From: Sandaracinobacteroides sp039808025
Lineage (GTDB): Bacteria > Pseudomonadota > Alphaproteobacteria > Sphingomonadales > Sphingomonadaceae
Assembly (NCBI GenBank): GCA_039808025.1
Contig: JBDHSK010000001.1
Coordinates: 314,626 to 378,625, forward strand
Length of the DNA: 64,000 nt
Reading direction: 5' to 3'
Both the position numbers and the translations under genes were made by a program. Shown in pieces: positions 27,149-37,418 of the stretch. The notes beneath the pieces were generated by a model. The model worked only from the letters and a program-made list of their open reading frames with translations. It made no database searches and was not told where the DNA came from. Position 1 is the stretch's first letter. Every line of letters starts with the position of its first letter.

Positions 27149-27859
27149 ATGAGTGCGGACAAAGGCATCGCCCGCTATGATGCACTGGTGGAGCGGCTGA
27201 CCATCAGCCCCGAGGTGCGGGCCGCCCGCGCCCAGCGGCTGAAGCGGCGCGGCGAAGCCTTCGTGCGACGCCTCAGCCGCATGATTGGCGGGGCCGCCGC
27301 CATTGCCCTCGTTGCCTTCGTATGGGGGGTATTCATCTCGCCCATCGGCTTTTCCGGGGTAATGCTGACCGTTCTCGCCATGATCGCCACATTTTTCCTG
27401 CTGGCGGTTTTTCCGCGCAGCCGCGATGTGGTTGCGGCCGAACTGCCCGAGCAGCCATTGAAGGCGTTGCCCGCCCAGCTGGAAGACTGGCTCGACCTGC
27501 AGCGCCGGGCGCTGCCGCCGCCGGCTGCCCGCGATGTCGACCGCATCATGGTGCAGCTCGACAATCTGGCACCCGACCTGAAGGCCCTAGCCCCCACCGA
27601 TCCGCGCGCCAACGAGGCGCGGGTCCTGCTCTCCGACCATCTGCCACGGCTGGTACGCAGCTATACCGAGGTGCCGCAACGCTTTCGCGACCAGCCGGAA
27701 ACCCGTGCCCACCTGCGTGAAGGCCTGCGCACCGTCAGCGAAGAGCTCGACCGCCTGTCGCACGACCTGGCCCGCGACCGCCTCAACGCCCTCGAGGTGG
27801 AGGAGAAATTCCTCGAAAGCCGCTACAAGGGCGTGGCCGACAACGACGACAAAGGCTGA
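27149..27859 (+). CDS. XpaC-like membrane protein paired with TelA
   Basis: 236-residue protein. A basic N-terminus (RRGEAFVRRLSR) is followed by two adjacent hydrophobic segments (about 48-92) and then a cytoplasmic alpha-helical region (about 95-230). That region is rich in Asp, Leu and Arg (DVDRIMVQLDNLAPDLKAL, LREGLRTVSEELDRLSHDLARDRLNALEVEEKFLESRY). Arrangement and position directly behind telA match the XpaC (5-bromo-4-chloroindolyl phosphate hydrolysis) family. The assignment rests on architecture and context more than on a diagnostic motif. The spacing of 9 bp suggests an operon. Confidence 0.72.
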   Translation: MSADKGIARYDALVERLTISPEVRAARAQRLKRRGEAFVRRLSRMIGGAAAIALVAFVWGVFISPIGFSGVMLTVLAMIATFFLLAVFPRSRDVVAAELPEQPLKALPAQLEDWLDLQRRALPPPAARDVDRIMVQLDNLAPDLKALAPTDPRANEARVLLSDHLPRLVRSYTEVPQRFRDQPETRAHLREGLRTVSEELDRLSHDLARDRLNALEVEEKFLESRYKGVADNDDKG

Positions 27860-27924
27860 TTCCCCGCGCGCTGCGGCCGGTGCGGGTTGCCTTCCGCGCC
27901 TCCTCGCCATAAGGGAACGCCGCG

Positions 27925-28096
27925 ACCGGTTCCCCGCAAGGGGACGCAAAAGGGAATCCGGAACATGCGGCAGCAATGCCGCCAGCCGGAACTGCCCCCG
28001 CAACTGTAATCGGCGAGTGCCCGCCCGCCAATGGCCACTGGGAAACCGGGAAGGCCGGGCCGACATGACGACCCGATAGTCAGGAGACCTGCCGGC
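27925..28096 (+). ncRNA. Cobalamin riboswitch
   Basis: Conserved elements of the adenosylcobalamin aptamer occur in order: AAAAGGGAATCCGG, GCCCCCGCAACTGTAA (the B12 box), GCCACTGGGAAACCGGGAAGG, and the closing AGTCAGGAGACCTGCC. The region precedes btuB-btuF-btuC-btuD, so binding of cobalamin is expected to shut off B12 uptake. Outer boundaries are approximate. Confidence 0.95.
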
Positions 28097-28166
28097 CGCC
28101 GTCGTTCACTGCGCGGACGGGGTGTGCCGGGCAGGCGGGGGAACCCCTGATGGGCGACAATCGTGC

Positions 28167-28182
28167 GGGGCGTTCGCGCCCC
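28167..28182 (+). promoter_or_regulatory. btuB: UUCG-capped hairpin beside the btuB ribosome site
   Basis: GGGGCGTTCGCGCCCC is a perfect 6-bp GC stem closed by a UUCG tetraloop, the most stable RNA hairpin class. It ends 5 bp before the AGGAGG of btuB and is not followed by a T-run, so it is not an intrinsic terminator. It sits between the cobalamin aptamer and the start codon, so it could take part in the riboswitch expression platform by competing with, or shielding, the ribosome site. That role is inferred. Confidence 0.5.
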
Positions 28183-28198
28183 ATCTCAGGAGGTCGCC

Positions 28199-30097
28199 TT
28201 GTTTCAGTCTCTGACACCATCATTTTCGCCTTTGCTGCCGCTGCTGCCCGTCGTTGCAGCCCTCACCTCGGCCACACCGGCCCTCGCTGCCGATTCTGCC
28301 ATCGATTCCGCCGCCGATACCGCCAGCGCCATCGTCGTCACCGCGACCGGCACACCGCAGCCCGTCATCGCCACCGGCCAGTCGCTCTCCATCATCGACT
28401 CGGCGGAAATCGACCGCCGGCAACTGCCCGATGTCGCCGGACTGCTCACCACGCTTCCCGGCGTGCGGGTCAACCGCTCGGGGCCGATGGGCGGAGTTAC
28501 CGGCGTATCCATCCGTGGTGCCGAAACCACCCAGACGCTGGTGTTGATCGACGGCGTGAAGGCCAACGATCCGTCCGGCATTGGCGACCTGTTCGACTTC
28601 GGCAACCTGATGACCGGCAACATCCGCCATATCGAGGTGTTGCGCGGCGCCAATGCCGTCGCCCATGGTTCGCAGGCGCTGGGTGGCGTGGTCGCGATCT
28701 CCAGCGAAACCCCGGCAGATGGCCTGTCGGCCAGCGGTTCTGCCAGCTATGGCTACCGCGACACCGTCGATGGCCGCGCCAGCATCGGCTATGGCAGCCC
28801 GGCGGTGCGCGCCGCCATCGGTGTCGCCGGCTTCCGCACCGATGGCATCTCGGGCGCCAGCGAAGCACGCGGTGCCACCGAACGCGACGGTTTCCGCAAC
28901 CTTGCCGTCAACGCCCGCGCCGATATCAGCCTTGGTGCCGGCAGCGGCGTTGAACTGCGCGGCTGGTATCTCGATTCCCGGCTGCACTACGACAATTTCT
29001 TCGGCCCCCCCGCCGACAGCCCTGATTACGCCACCATGAAGCAATGGCTGGGGCAGGCGGCACTGAACGTCGCGCTGTTCGACGGGGTGTTCAAGAACCG
29101 CTTTGCCCTCACCTACCTGAAAACCGCGCGCGATTATTATTTCGCGCCCGGCAATGCCGTGGATTACGGCTATCGCGGCGACAACTGGCGGGCATCGTGG
29201 CAGGGCCACATCACCCCCGGCGGGCCGATCAGCCTGATTATCGGCTATGATCATGATGCCCCCGGCTATTCGAGCTTCGGGTTCGGCACCGCCAGCGCCG
29301 ATGCCCGGCTCGACAGCTTCCATGCCATCGCCCTGGTGCAGGCCGCCCGCAACCTGACTCTGACCGCCGGGGTGCGGCACGACCATCATTCGATGTTCGG
29401 CGGCCACACCAGCATCAGCGCCGACGCCAGCTGGGCCGCCACCGACACCACCCGCGTGCGCCTTGCCTATGGCGAAGGCTTCAAGGCGCCATCACTCTAT
29501 CAGCTGACCGACGCCTATTCCGGCAACCCGGAACTCAGGCCCGAACGCGCCCGCAGCTACGAAGCCGGTATCGACCAGCAGCTAGGGCACAGCGTTTCGG
29601 CATTCGTCACCCTGTTCCGCCGCGATACCCGAAGCCAGATCAGCTTTGATTATTCCACATTCGTTTACGGCAACCTCGATGTCACCCGCACCACCGGAGT
29701 CGAGGCGGGCGTTCGCGCCACTCCGGCCGAGGGGTTGCTGCTTGACGTCAGCTACAGCCACCTGAACACCCGCAACCACGCGGAAACCTCTGCGGATTTC
29801 GGCAACTTCCTGCCGCGCCGCCCGCAGGATTCGGCGACGGTTTCCGTCGATCAGCGCTGGACGGGTGGCCTCTCCACAGGCGCCACCGTCACGCTCAACA
29901 GCGCCAGCTTCGACGATTTCGCCAATCAGGTGCGTCTGCCCGCCTATGTGGTGGCCGGCGTGCGCGCCGCCGTGCCGCTGGGGCCGGTCGAGCTGTTCGG
30001 ACGCATCGATAACCTGTTCAATGAACGATATGAAACCGTCCGTGGCTACGGCACCTACGGGCGCTCTGCCTATATCGGCGTAAGGGCGCGCCTCTGA
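28199..30097 (+). CDS. btuB: TonB-dependent vitamin B12 receptor
   Basis: 632-residue outer-membrane receptor of the BtuB type that imports cobalamin. The leader MFQSLTPSFSPLLPLLPVVA is followed by the TonB box (AIVVTATGTPQPV). The plug has PGVRVNRSGPMGGVTGVSIRG and DGVKANDPSG, and IEVLRGANAVAHGSQALGGVV is the BtuB-like plug end. The barrel closes with YGRSAYIGVRARL. The start is the TTG at 28199, chosen because AGGAGG lies 5 bp upstream; this also gives a normal signal peptide. The function is firmly supported by the upstream cobalamin riboswitch and the downstream ABC importer. The TGA shares a base with the btuF ATG. Confidence 0.95.
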   Translation: MFQSLTPSFSPLLPLLPVVAALTSATPALAADSAIDSAADTASAIVVTATGTPQPVIATGQSLSIIDSAEIDRRQLPDVAGLLTTLPGVRVNRSGPMGGVTGVSIRGAETTQTLVLIDGVKANDPSGIGDLFDFGNLMTGNIRHIEVLRGANAVAHGSQALGGVVAISSETPADGLSASGSASYGYRDTVDGRASIGYGSPAVRAAIGVAGFRTDGISGASEARGATERDGFRNLAVNARADISLGAGSGVELRGWYLDSRLHYDNFFGPPADSPDYATMKQWLGQAALNVALFDGVFKNRFALTYLKTARDYYFAPGNAVDYGYRGDNWRASWQGHITPGGPISLIIGYDHDAPGYSSFGFGTASADARLDSFHAIALVQAARNLTLTAGVRHDHHSMFGGHTSISADASWAATDTTRVRLAYGEGFKAPSLYQLTDAYSGNPELRPERARSYEAGIDQQLGHSVSAFVTLFRRDTRSQISFDYSTFVYGNLDVTRTTGVEAGVRATPAEGLLLDVSYSHLNTRNHAETSADFGNFLPRRPQDSATVSVDQRWTGGLSTGATVTLNSASFDDFANQVRLPAYVVAGVRAAVPLGPVELFGRIDNLFNERYETVRGYGTYGRSAYIGVRARL

Positions 30098-30900
30098 TGT
30101 GGCGGGCGGCGGCGATTCTGTTGCTGGCGGCATTGATCCCCGCCAGCAGCACAACCGCCATTGCCGCCGCCCCGCCACCCCGGCGCATCGTCTCGGTGAA
30201 CCCGTGTGCCGATGCGCTGCTGCGCGAACTCGCCCGCCCTGAACAGATCGTCGCCATCAGCCGCCTGTCGCACGACCCGCGCGCGGCCTCGGTTCCCGCA
30301 AACTGGGCGAGCCGCTATCCCGGCGTCGGGATACGCGCCGAAGAGCTGCTCGACCTTGACGCCGACCTGGTGCTGGGCGGGCCGTTCGTACCCCGCGAAA
30401 CCGCGCGCATGGCCCGGCGGCTTGGTATCCCGCTGCACACCCTGCCTGCCCCTGCCACCATTGCCGCCACCCGCCAGCAGATCACCGATCTCGCCCGGCT
30501 TCTGGGCAACCCGCAACGCGGCGCTGCCCTGATCGCCCGTATCGACAAGGCGGTGGCCGCCGCCCGGCCGCCCATCGGCGCAGCGCCCGTCACTGCCCTT
30601 ATCCGCCAGCAAAGCGGCATGGTGGCAGGCCCCAACACCCTTGCCGACGACATGCTGGCCCATGCCGGGTTCGTGAACCACGCCCGCCACTGGCAGCTGC
30701 AACCATGGGATCTGCTGTCAGTGGAAAAGCTCGCCGCCAGCCCGCCTCAGTTGCTCTTGACGCCAGATGGCCGCCCCCCGCATCCGGCGCTCGCCGGCCA
30801 TGTCGTCACCCGCCGCTTTCCCATGCGGCTGCTGTGGTGCGGCGGTTCCACCATCATCGACGCCATGGCGGCGCTGGCTTCGGCCCGGCAGAGCCTGTGA
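30097..30900 (+). CDS. btuF: Periplasmic cobalamin-binding protein
   Basis: 267-residue substrate-binding protein of the BtuF/FhuD type. A short signal peptide (MWRAAAILLLAALIPASSTTAIAA) is followed by RRIVSVNPCADALLRELARPEQIVAISRLSHDPRA, the diagnostic opening of the family. EELLDLDADLVLGG and LGIPLHTLPAP come next. The two-lobed fold joined by a long helix is expected. No lipobox is present, so it is soluble in the periplasm. It overlaps btuB by one base and btuC by 4 bp (GTGA). Ligand is inferred from the operon and riboswitch. Confidence 0.9.
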   Translation: MWRAAAILLLAALIPASSTTAIAAAPPPRRIVSVNPCADALLRELARPEQIVAISRLSHDPRAASVPANWASRYPGVGIRAEELLDLDADLVLGGPFVPRETARMARRLGIPLHTLPAPATIAATRQQITDLARLLGNPQRGAALIARIDKAVAAARPPIGAAPVTALIRQQSGMVAGPNTLADDMLAHAGFVNHARHWQLQPWDLLSVEKLAASPPQLLLTPDGRPPHPALAGHVVTRRFPMRLLWCGGSTIIDAMAALASARQSL

Positions 30901-31868
30901 CCCGACAAACCGCCCATCTGACGTTCCTGCTGGCGGCACTGCTGATCGCTGCCATGGCAGCTGGCCTGCTAAGCGGCCCGGCGAACCTGCTTTCGGCCGA
31001 CCACCAAATGTCATCGCTGCGGCTGGCGATCCTCGTCGATCTGCGGCTGCCGCGCGTGCTGCTGGGGGCTGCCGTGGGGGCGGCACTGGGGCTGTCGGGG
31101 GCGGTGATGCAGGGGTTGTTGCGCAACCCGCTGGCCGACCCCGGCCTGTTCGGAGTCTCGGCCTGCGCTGCCCTTGGCGCCGTTCTGTCGTTGCTGGTGG
31201 GGGCAACCGCCGTCTGGGCCCTGCCAATCGCCGCGCTGGCGGGTGCGGCTCTGGGCATGGCGCTTCTGGCGCTGCTGGCAGGTGGCAGCGGCAACACCAC
31301 CTTGTTCGCACTGGCGGGGATGATGCTGTCGAGCCTCGCCTCGGCCCTCACCGCTCTTGCGCTCAGCCTGTCGCCGAACCCGTTTGCCACTGCCGAAATC
31401 CTGTCGTGGCTGATGGGCTCACTTACCGACCGCAGCTGGAATGAAGCGTTCATCGGCCTGCCGCCGATGCTGGCGGGTCTTGCCGTTCTGGCACTGTCGG
31501 CGCGCGCGCTCGACGCCCTGACGCTGGGTGAAGAAACCGCGCGATCGCTTGGCGTTGATTTGTTGCGCCTCAACATCATCGTGGTGGCGGGAATCGGGCT
31601 GGCGATCGGCGGCAGCGTTGCCGTTGCCGGTGTGATCGGCTTTGTCGGCTTCGTGGTGCCGCACCTGTTGCGGCCACTGGTCGGACACCGCCCGTCAGCA
31701 CTGCTGCTGCCCTCGGCGCTGGCCGGAGCGCTGCTGGTGGTCACCGCCGATATCGCCGTGCGAACAGTGCCCGCCGCCAGCGAGCCGCGGCTGGGCATTT
31801 TGCTGTCGTTGCTTGGGGCGCCCTTCTTCCTGTGGCTGCTGTTGGCCATGCGGCGACGACTGCCATGA
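30897..31868 (+). CDS. btuC: Cobalamin ABC transporter permease
   Basis: 323-residue FecCD-family permease with about ten helices. Diagnostic segments are DLRLPRVLLGAAVGAALGLSGAVMQGLLRNPLADPGLFGVS and the coupling/late region GVDLLRLNIIVVAGIGLAIGGSVAVAGVIGFVGFVVPHLLRPLVG. The GTG start overlaps the btuF stop; earlier in-frame codons lie within btuF and would spoil the first helix. The end overlaps btuD by 4 bp. Confidence 0.93.
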   Translation: MTRQTAHLTFLLAALLIAAMAAGLLSGPANLLSADHQMSSLRLAILVDLRLPRVLLGAAVGAALGLSGAVMQGLLRNPLADPGLFGVSACAALGAVLSLLVGATAVWALPIAALAGAALGMALLALLAGGSGNTTLFALAGMMLSSLASALTALALSLSPNPFATAEILSWLMGSLTDRSWNEAFIGLPPMLAGLAVLALSARALDALTLGEETARSLGVDLLRLNIIVVAGIGLAIGGSVAVAGVIGFVGFVVPHLLRPLVGHRPSALLLPSALAGALLVVTADIAVRTVPAASEPRLGILLSLLGAPFFLWLLLAMRRRLP

Positions 31869-32638
31869 CAACTGCCATGACTCTGTCCGTCACCAATCTG
31901 TCGTTGCACCTGGGTGCCACTGCTGTGCTCGGCAGCCTTACCCACCCATTCGCCGCCGGCAGGGTAACCGCCATTCTCGGCCCCAATGGCGCCGGGAAAT
32001 CCAGCCTGTTGCGCTGTCTTGCCGGTCTGGAACAGCCCACCGGAACCGTGGCACTAAGTGGCACGCCCATAACCGCTATGTCACCACGCCAGCGCGCACG
32101 CACCATCGGCTACCTCGCCCAGCAGGCAGCCCCATACTGGGATATCGATGTGGCAACATTGGTGGCGCTTGGGCGGCACCCCTGGCGAAACAGCGAAGAC
32201 TCCAGCGCCATCCATGCGGCGATGGCCGCTTGCGACATCGAAACTCTGGCCCATCGCCCGCTTTCGACGCTGTCGGGCGGCGAGCGCGCCCGCGTGCTGT
32301 TCGCGCGGGTGCTGGCCGGCAAGCCACGCTGGATCCTTGCCGACGAACCGCTGGCCGCCCTCGACCCGGCGCATCAGCTGCGGGTGGCCGGGTTGCTGCG
32401 CCAGGCCGCCCGCCAGGGTGCCGGCGTAGTGGTGGTGCTCCACGATCTCACCCTCGCGGCTCGCCTTGCCGACGATGTGCTGATGCTGCGCGACGGCCGC
32501 ATCGTGGCGGCAGGGCCAGCCGCTGCCACACTCACCGGCCCCAACCTCATCCGGCTGTTCGACATTCCCTTTGCTGTCGAACACACTGGCGATGGCGGTC
32601 TGATGATCCAACCGCTGGGCAGGCTCTCGCAAGGCTAG
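31865..32638 (+). CDS. btuD: Cobalamin ABC transporter ATP-binding protein
   Basis: 257-residue ABC ATPase of the FecE/BtuD group. Walker A is GPNGAGKSSLLRCLAGLEQP, the Q-loop region is YLAQQAAPYWDIDV, the signature is LSGGERARVLFARV, Walker B is WILADEPLAALD, and the H-loop is VVVLHDLTLAAR. The ATG at 31865 overlaps the btuC stop (ATGA); a second in-frame ATG at 31877 is possible. It is the last gene of the btuB-F-C-D unit; after it about 110 bp separate it from metF. Confidence 0.94.
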   Translation: MTTAMTLSVTNLSLHLGATAVLGSLTHPFAAGRVTAILGPNGAGKSSLLRCLAGLEQPTGTVALSGTPITAMSPRQRARTIGYLAQQAAPYWDIDVATLVALGRHPWRNSEDSSAIHAAMAACDIETLAHRPLSTLSGGERARVLFARVLAGKPRWILADEPLAALDPAHQLRVAGLLRQAARQGAGVVVVLHDLTLAARLADDVLMLRDGRIVAAGPAAATLTGPNLIRLFDIPFAVEHTGDGGLMIQPLGRLSQG

Positions 32639-32685
32639 CAGTTCGACGCCCTGATTTTCCCCACCCCCCAATTAGGGAATTGCAG

Positions 32686-32705
32686 ACTTAAAGGAATCAT
32701 TATAT
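32686..32705. promoter_or_regulatory. Imperfect inverted repeat upstream of metF
   Basis: ACTTAAAGGAATCATTATAT has TTAAAG-type and ATTATA-type half sites arranged as an imperfect palindrome. Read on the minus strand it is ATATAATGATTCCTTTAAGT, resembling the AT-rich operator shape used by ArsR-family regulators of S-adenosylmethionine/homocysteine metabolism in alphaproteobacteria. Its position 43 bp before the metF start fits an operator. No regulator gene is adjacent, so the assignment is weak. Confidence 0.3.
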
Positions 32706-32747
32706 CCCCATGACACTATGGACGGCCACACCAGCAAGGATCAGGGC

Positions 32748-33662
32748 ATGAAACCGTTACCGGCCGACTTTCCAGTGGCCTCGGCCGCCAGTGAAGACTT
32801 GCCGGTTGCCAGGCATCCGGAAATCTCGTTTGAATTCTTCCCGCCCGCCACGCCCGACAAGGCCGCCACATTCGAACGGACGCTGGCACTGCTGATGCCG
32901 CTCGCCCCCGCCTTCGTATCCGTAACCTGCGGCGCGGGCGGCAGCACCCGCGACCTGACCGCCGCCGCCGTAGCCCGTGCCGCCAGCTATGGGGTGCCGG
33001 CGGCCGCCCATCTCACGGTGGCGGGCGTCAGCCGCGACGAAGTCGATGCCGAGGCGCGCGCCCACTGGCAAGCCGGGGTAACGCGCATCGTGGCGCTGCG
33101 CGGCGACGGCGGGCCGCCCGGATCGGCTTTCACGCCGCACCCTCAGGGCTATCGCAATGCTGCTGAGCTGGTAGCTGGCCTGCTGCAGATCGCCCCCTTC
33201 GATATCTCGGTGGCGGCCTACCCGGAATGCCACCCGCATTCGCCCAGCGTCGAAGCCGATATCGACAATCTGAAACGCAAGCTCGACGCCGGGGCCCACC
33301 GCGCCATCACCCAGTTCTTCTTCGACCCGGCGATTTTCCTGCGCTTCCGCGATCGCTGCCACAAGGCCGGAATCACGTCTGAACTGGTGCCGGGCATTCT
33401 GCCAGTCGCCAATGTCAACCAGTCGTTCCGTTTCGCCCGTGCCTGTGGCGCCACTATTCCGGCCCATGTCGCCCACGCGCTTGAAGGGCTCGATGATCAG
33501 CCCGATACCAGGCGCATCGTCACGGCAGCGCTTGCCGCCGATCTCTGCAATGCCCTGCGCCGTGAAGGGGTCAGCCATTTCCACTTCTATACCCTGAACC
33601 GCGCCGAGCTGACCCTGGGCCTCAGCCACCTGCTGGGCGCCCGCCGCAAGGGGGCCGCATGA
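32748..33662 (+). CDS. metF: Methylenetetrahydrofolate reductase
   Basis: 304-residue flavoenzyme reducing 5,10-methylene-THF to 5-methyl-THF, the methyl donor for methionine synthase. The family opening ISFEFFPPATPDKAATFERTL is followed by FVSVTCGAGGSTRDLT, HLTVAGVSRDEV, IVALRGDGGPPG and AITQFFFDPAIFLRFRDRC (FAD/folate site). NVNQSFRFARACGATIPA lies later and HFYTLNRAELT near the end. ATG 32748 is preferred over ATG 32718 because AAGGA lies 7 bp upstream and SFEFFPP then falls at residue 27, as in E. coli MetF. Its stop overlaps the next gene by 4 bp (ATGA), forming a metF-metH-metH unit. Confidence 0.96.
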   Translation: MKPLPADFPVASAASEDLPVARHPEISFEFFPPATPDKAATFERTLALLMPLAPAFVSVTCGAGGSTRDLTAAAVARAASYGVPAAAHLTVAGVSRDEVDAEARAHWQAGVTRIVALRGDGGPPGSAFTPHPQGYRNAAELVAGLLQIAPFDISVAAYPECHPHSPSVEADIDNLKRKLDAGAHRAITQFFFDPAIFLRFRDRCHKAGITSELVPGILPVANVNQSFRFARACGATIPAHVAHALEGLDDQPDTRRIVTAALAADLCNALRREGVSHFHFYTLNRAELTLGLSHLLGARRKGAA

Positions 33663-34713
33663 GCACGCCTTCCTCCAGCCGCGACCGCCTGTTGGCCGAG
33701 GCGGCAAAACGCATCCTCATTTTCGATGGGGCGTTCGGCACCGAAATCCAGCGCCGCAAGCTGACCGAGGCTGATTATGCCGGCACCCTCGGGCTGTCGC
33801 GCGACCAGAAGGGCAACAACGACATACTCGCTCTCAGCCGACCCGATGTCGTAGAGGCCATCACCGACGCCTATTTCGCTGCTGGCGCCGATATCGTCTC
33901 GACCAACACCTTTGGCGCCAACCGCATCAGCCAGGCCGATTACGGCGCCCAGCCGCTGGTGCGCGACATGAACATCGCCTCGGCGGCAATAGCCCGCAAA
34001 CTGGCCGACAAGTGGCAGCAGGCTGACGGTCGCCCGCGCTTCGTGGCCGGTGCCATCGGCCCCACCAACAAGACCCTGTCGCTGTCGCCCGATGTCAACG
34101 ACCCCGGCTATCGCGAGATTGATTTCGACGAGCTGCGCGCCGTCTATCGTGACCAGTGCGAGGCTCTGATTGCCGGAGGCACCGATTTCATCCTCATTGA
34201 AACGGTGTTCGATACGCTGAACGCCAAGGCGGCGATCATGGCTGCCAGGGATGCCGCCCGCTCCAGTGGCAAAGACGTGCCGATCATGCTGTCGATGACC
34301 ATCACCGACCTTTCGGGGCGCAACCTGTCGGGTCATACCGTAGAGGCCTTCTGGCACGCAGTGCGCCACGCACGGCCGGTCACCGTAGGGCTCAACTGCT
34401 CGTTCGGGGCACAACAGTTGCGCCCGCATGTGCGCACGCTTGCCGCCATCGCCGATACGCTGCTGATGGTCTACCCCAATGCCGGCCTTCCCAATGAACT
34501 GGGCCAGTATGATGAACTGCCCGAACAGACGGCCACTTTCGTTGCCGAATGGGCCAAGGATGGGCTGGTCAACATTCTGGGCGGCTGCTGCGGCTCGACT
34601 CCCGCCCATATCAGCGCCATCGCCACGGCGGTTCAGGGGTTGCCGCCACGCATTCCTCCCACGCTTGCCCCGGTCACCCGACTGGCAGGGCTTGAACCAA
34701 CGCTGATCGCGTC

Positions 34714-34717
<4 letters not shown>
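33659..34717 (+). CDS. metH: Methionine synthase (B12-dependent), homocysteine-binding half
   Basis: 352-residue protein equal to the N-terminal homocysteine S-methyltransferase domain of MetH. It opens LAEAAKRILIFDGAFGTEIQRRKLTEADYAG. The zinc-binding cysteines are in VGLNCSFGAQQ and GGCCGSTPAHI. It activates homocysteine thiol for methylation. In most bacteria this is fused to the rest of MetH; here it ends at residue 352 and the remaining domains are a separate gene overlapping by 4 bp. Split MetH is a stable arrangement in several alphaproteobacteria, so it is not read as a frameshift: both ends are clean and coupled by ATGA. Confidence 0.96.
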
Positions 34718-37347
<2,630 letters not shown>

Positions 37348-37369
37348 GCCGCCCCTTATCGGACCAGCA

Positions 37370-37398
37370 TCGGGGGAGCAGCTGAACCGCTCCCCCGA
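37370..37398. terminator. Strong hairpin between metH and the convergent TonB receptor
   Basis: TCGGGGGAGC and GCTCCCCCGA form a perfect 10-bp stem around a 9-nt loop. It sits between two convergent genes and could end transcription from both sides. No T-run is present on either strand, so it is a hairpin of terminator type rather than a textbook intrinsic terminator. Confidence 0.6.
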
Positions 37399-37418
37399 CC
37401 TTGGTTGGCCAGACTACT

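Noticed and set aside
32639..32747. SAM- or SAH-type riboswitch before metF
   Set aside because: The gap is short and none of the conserved cores of known SAM/SAH aptamers could be recognised; a protein operator is more likely.
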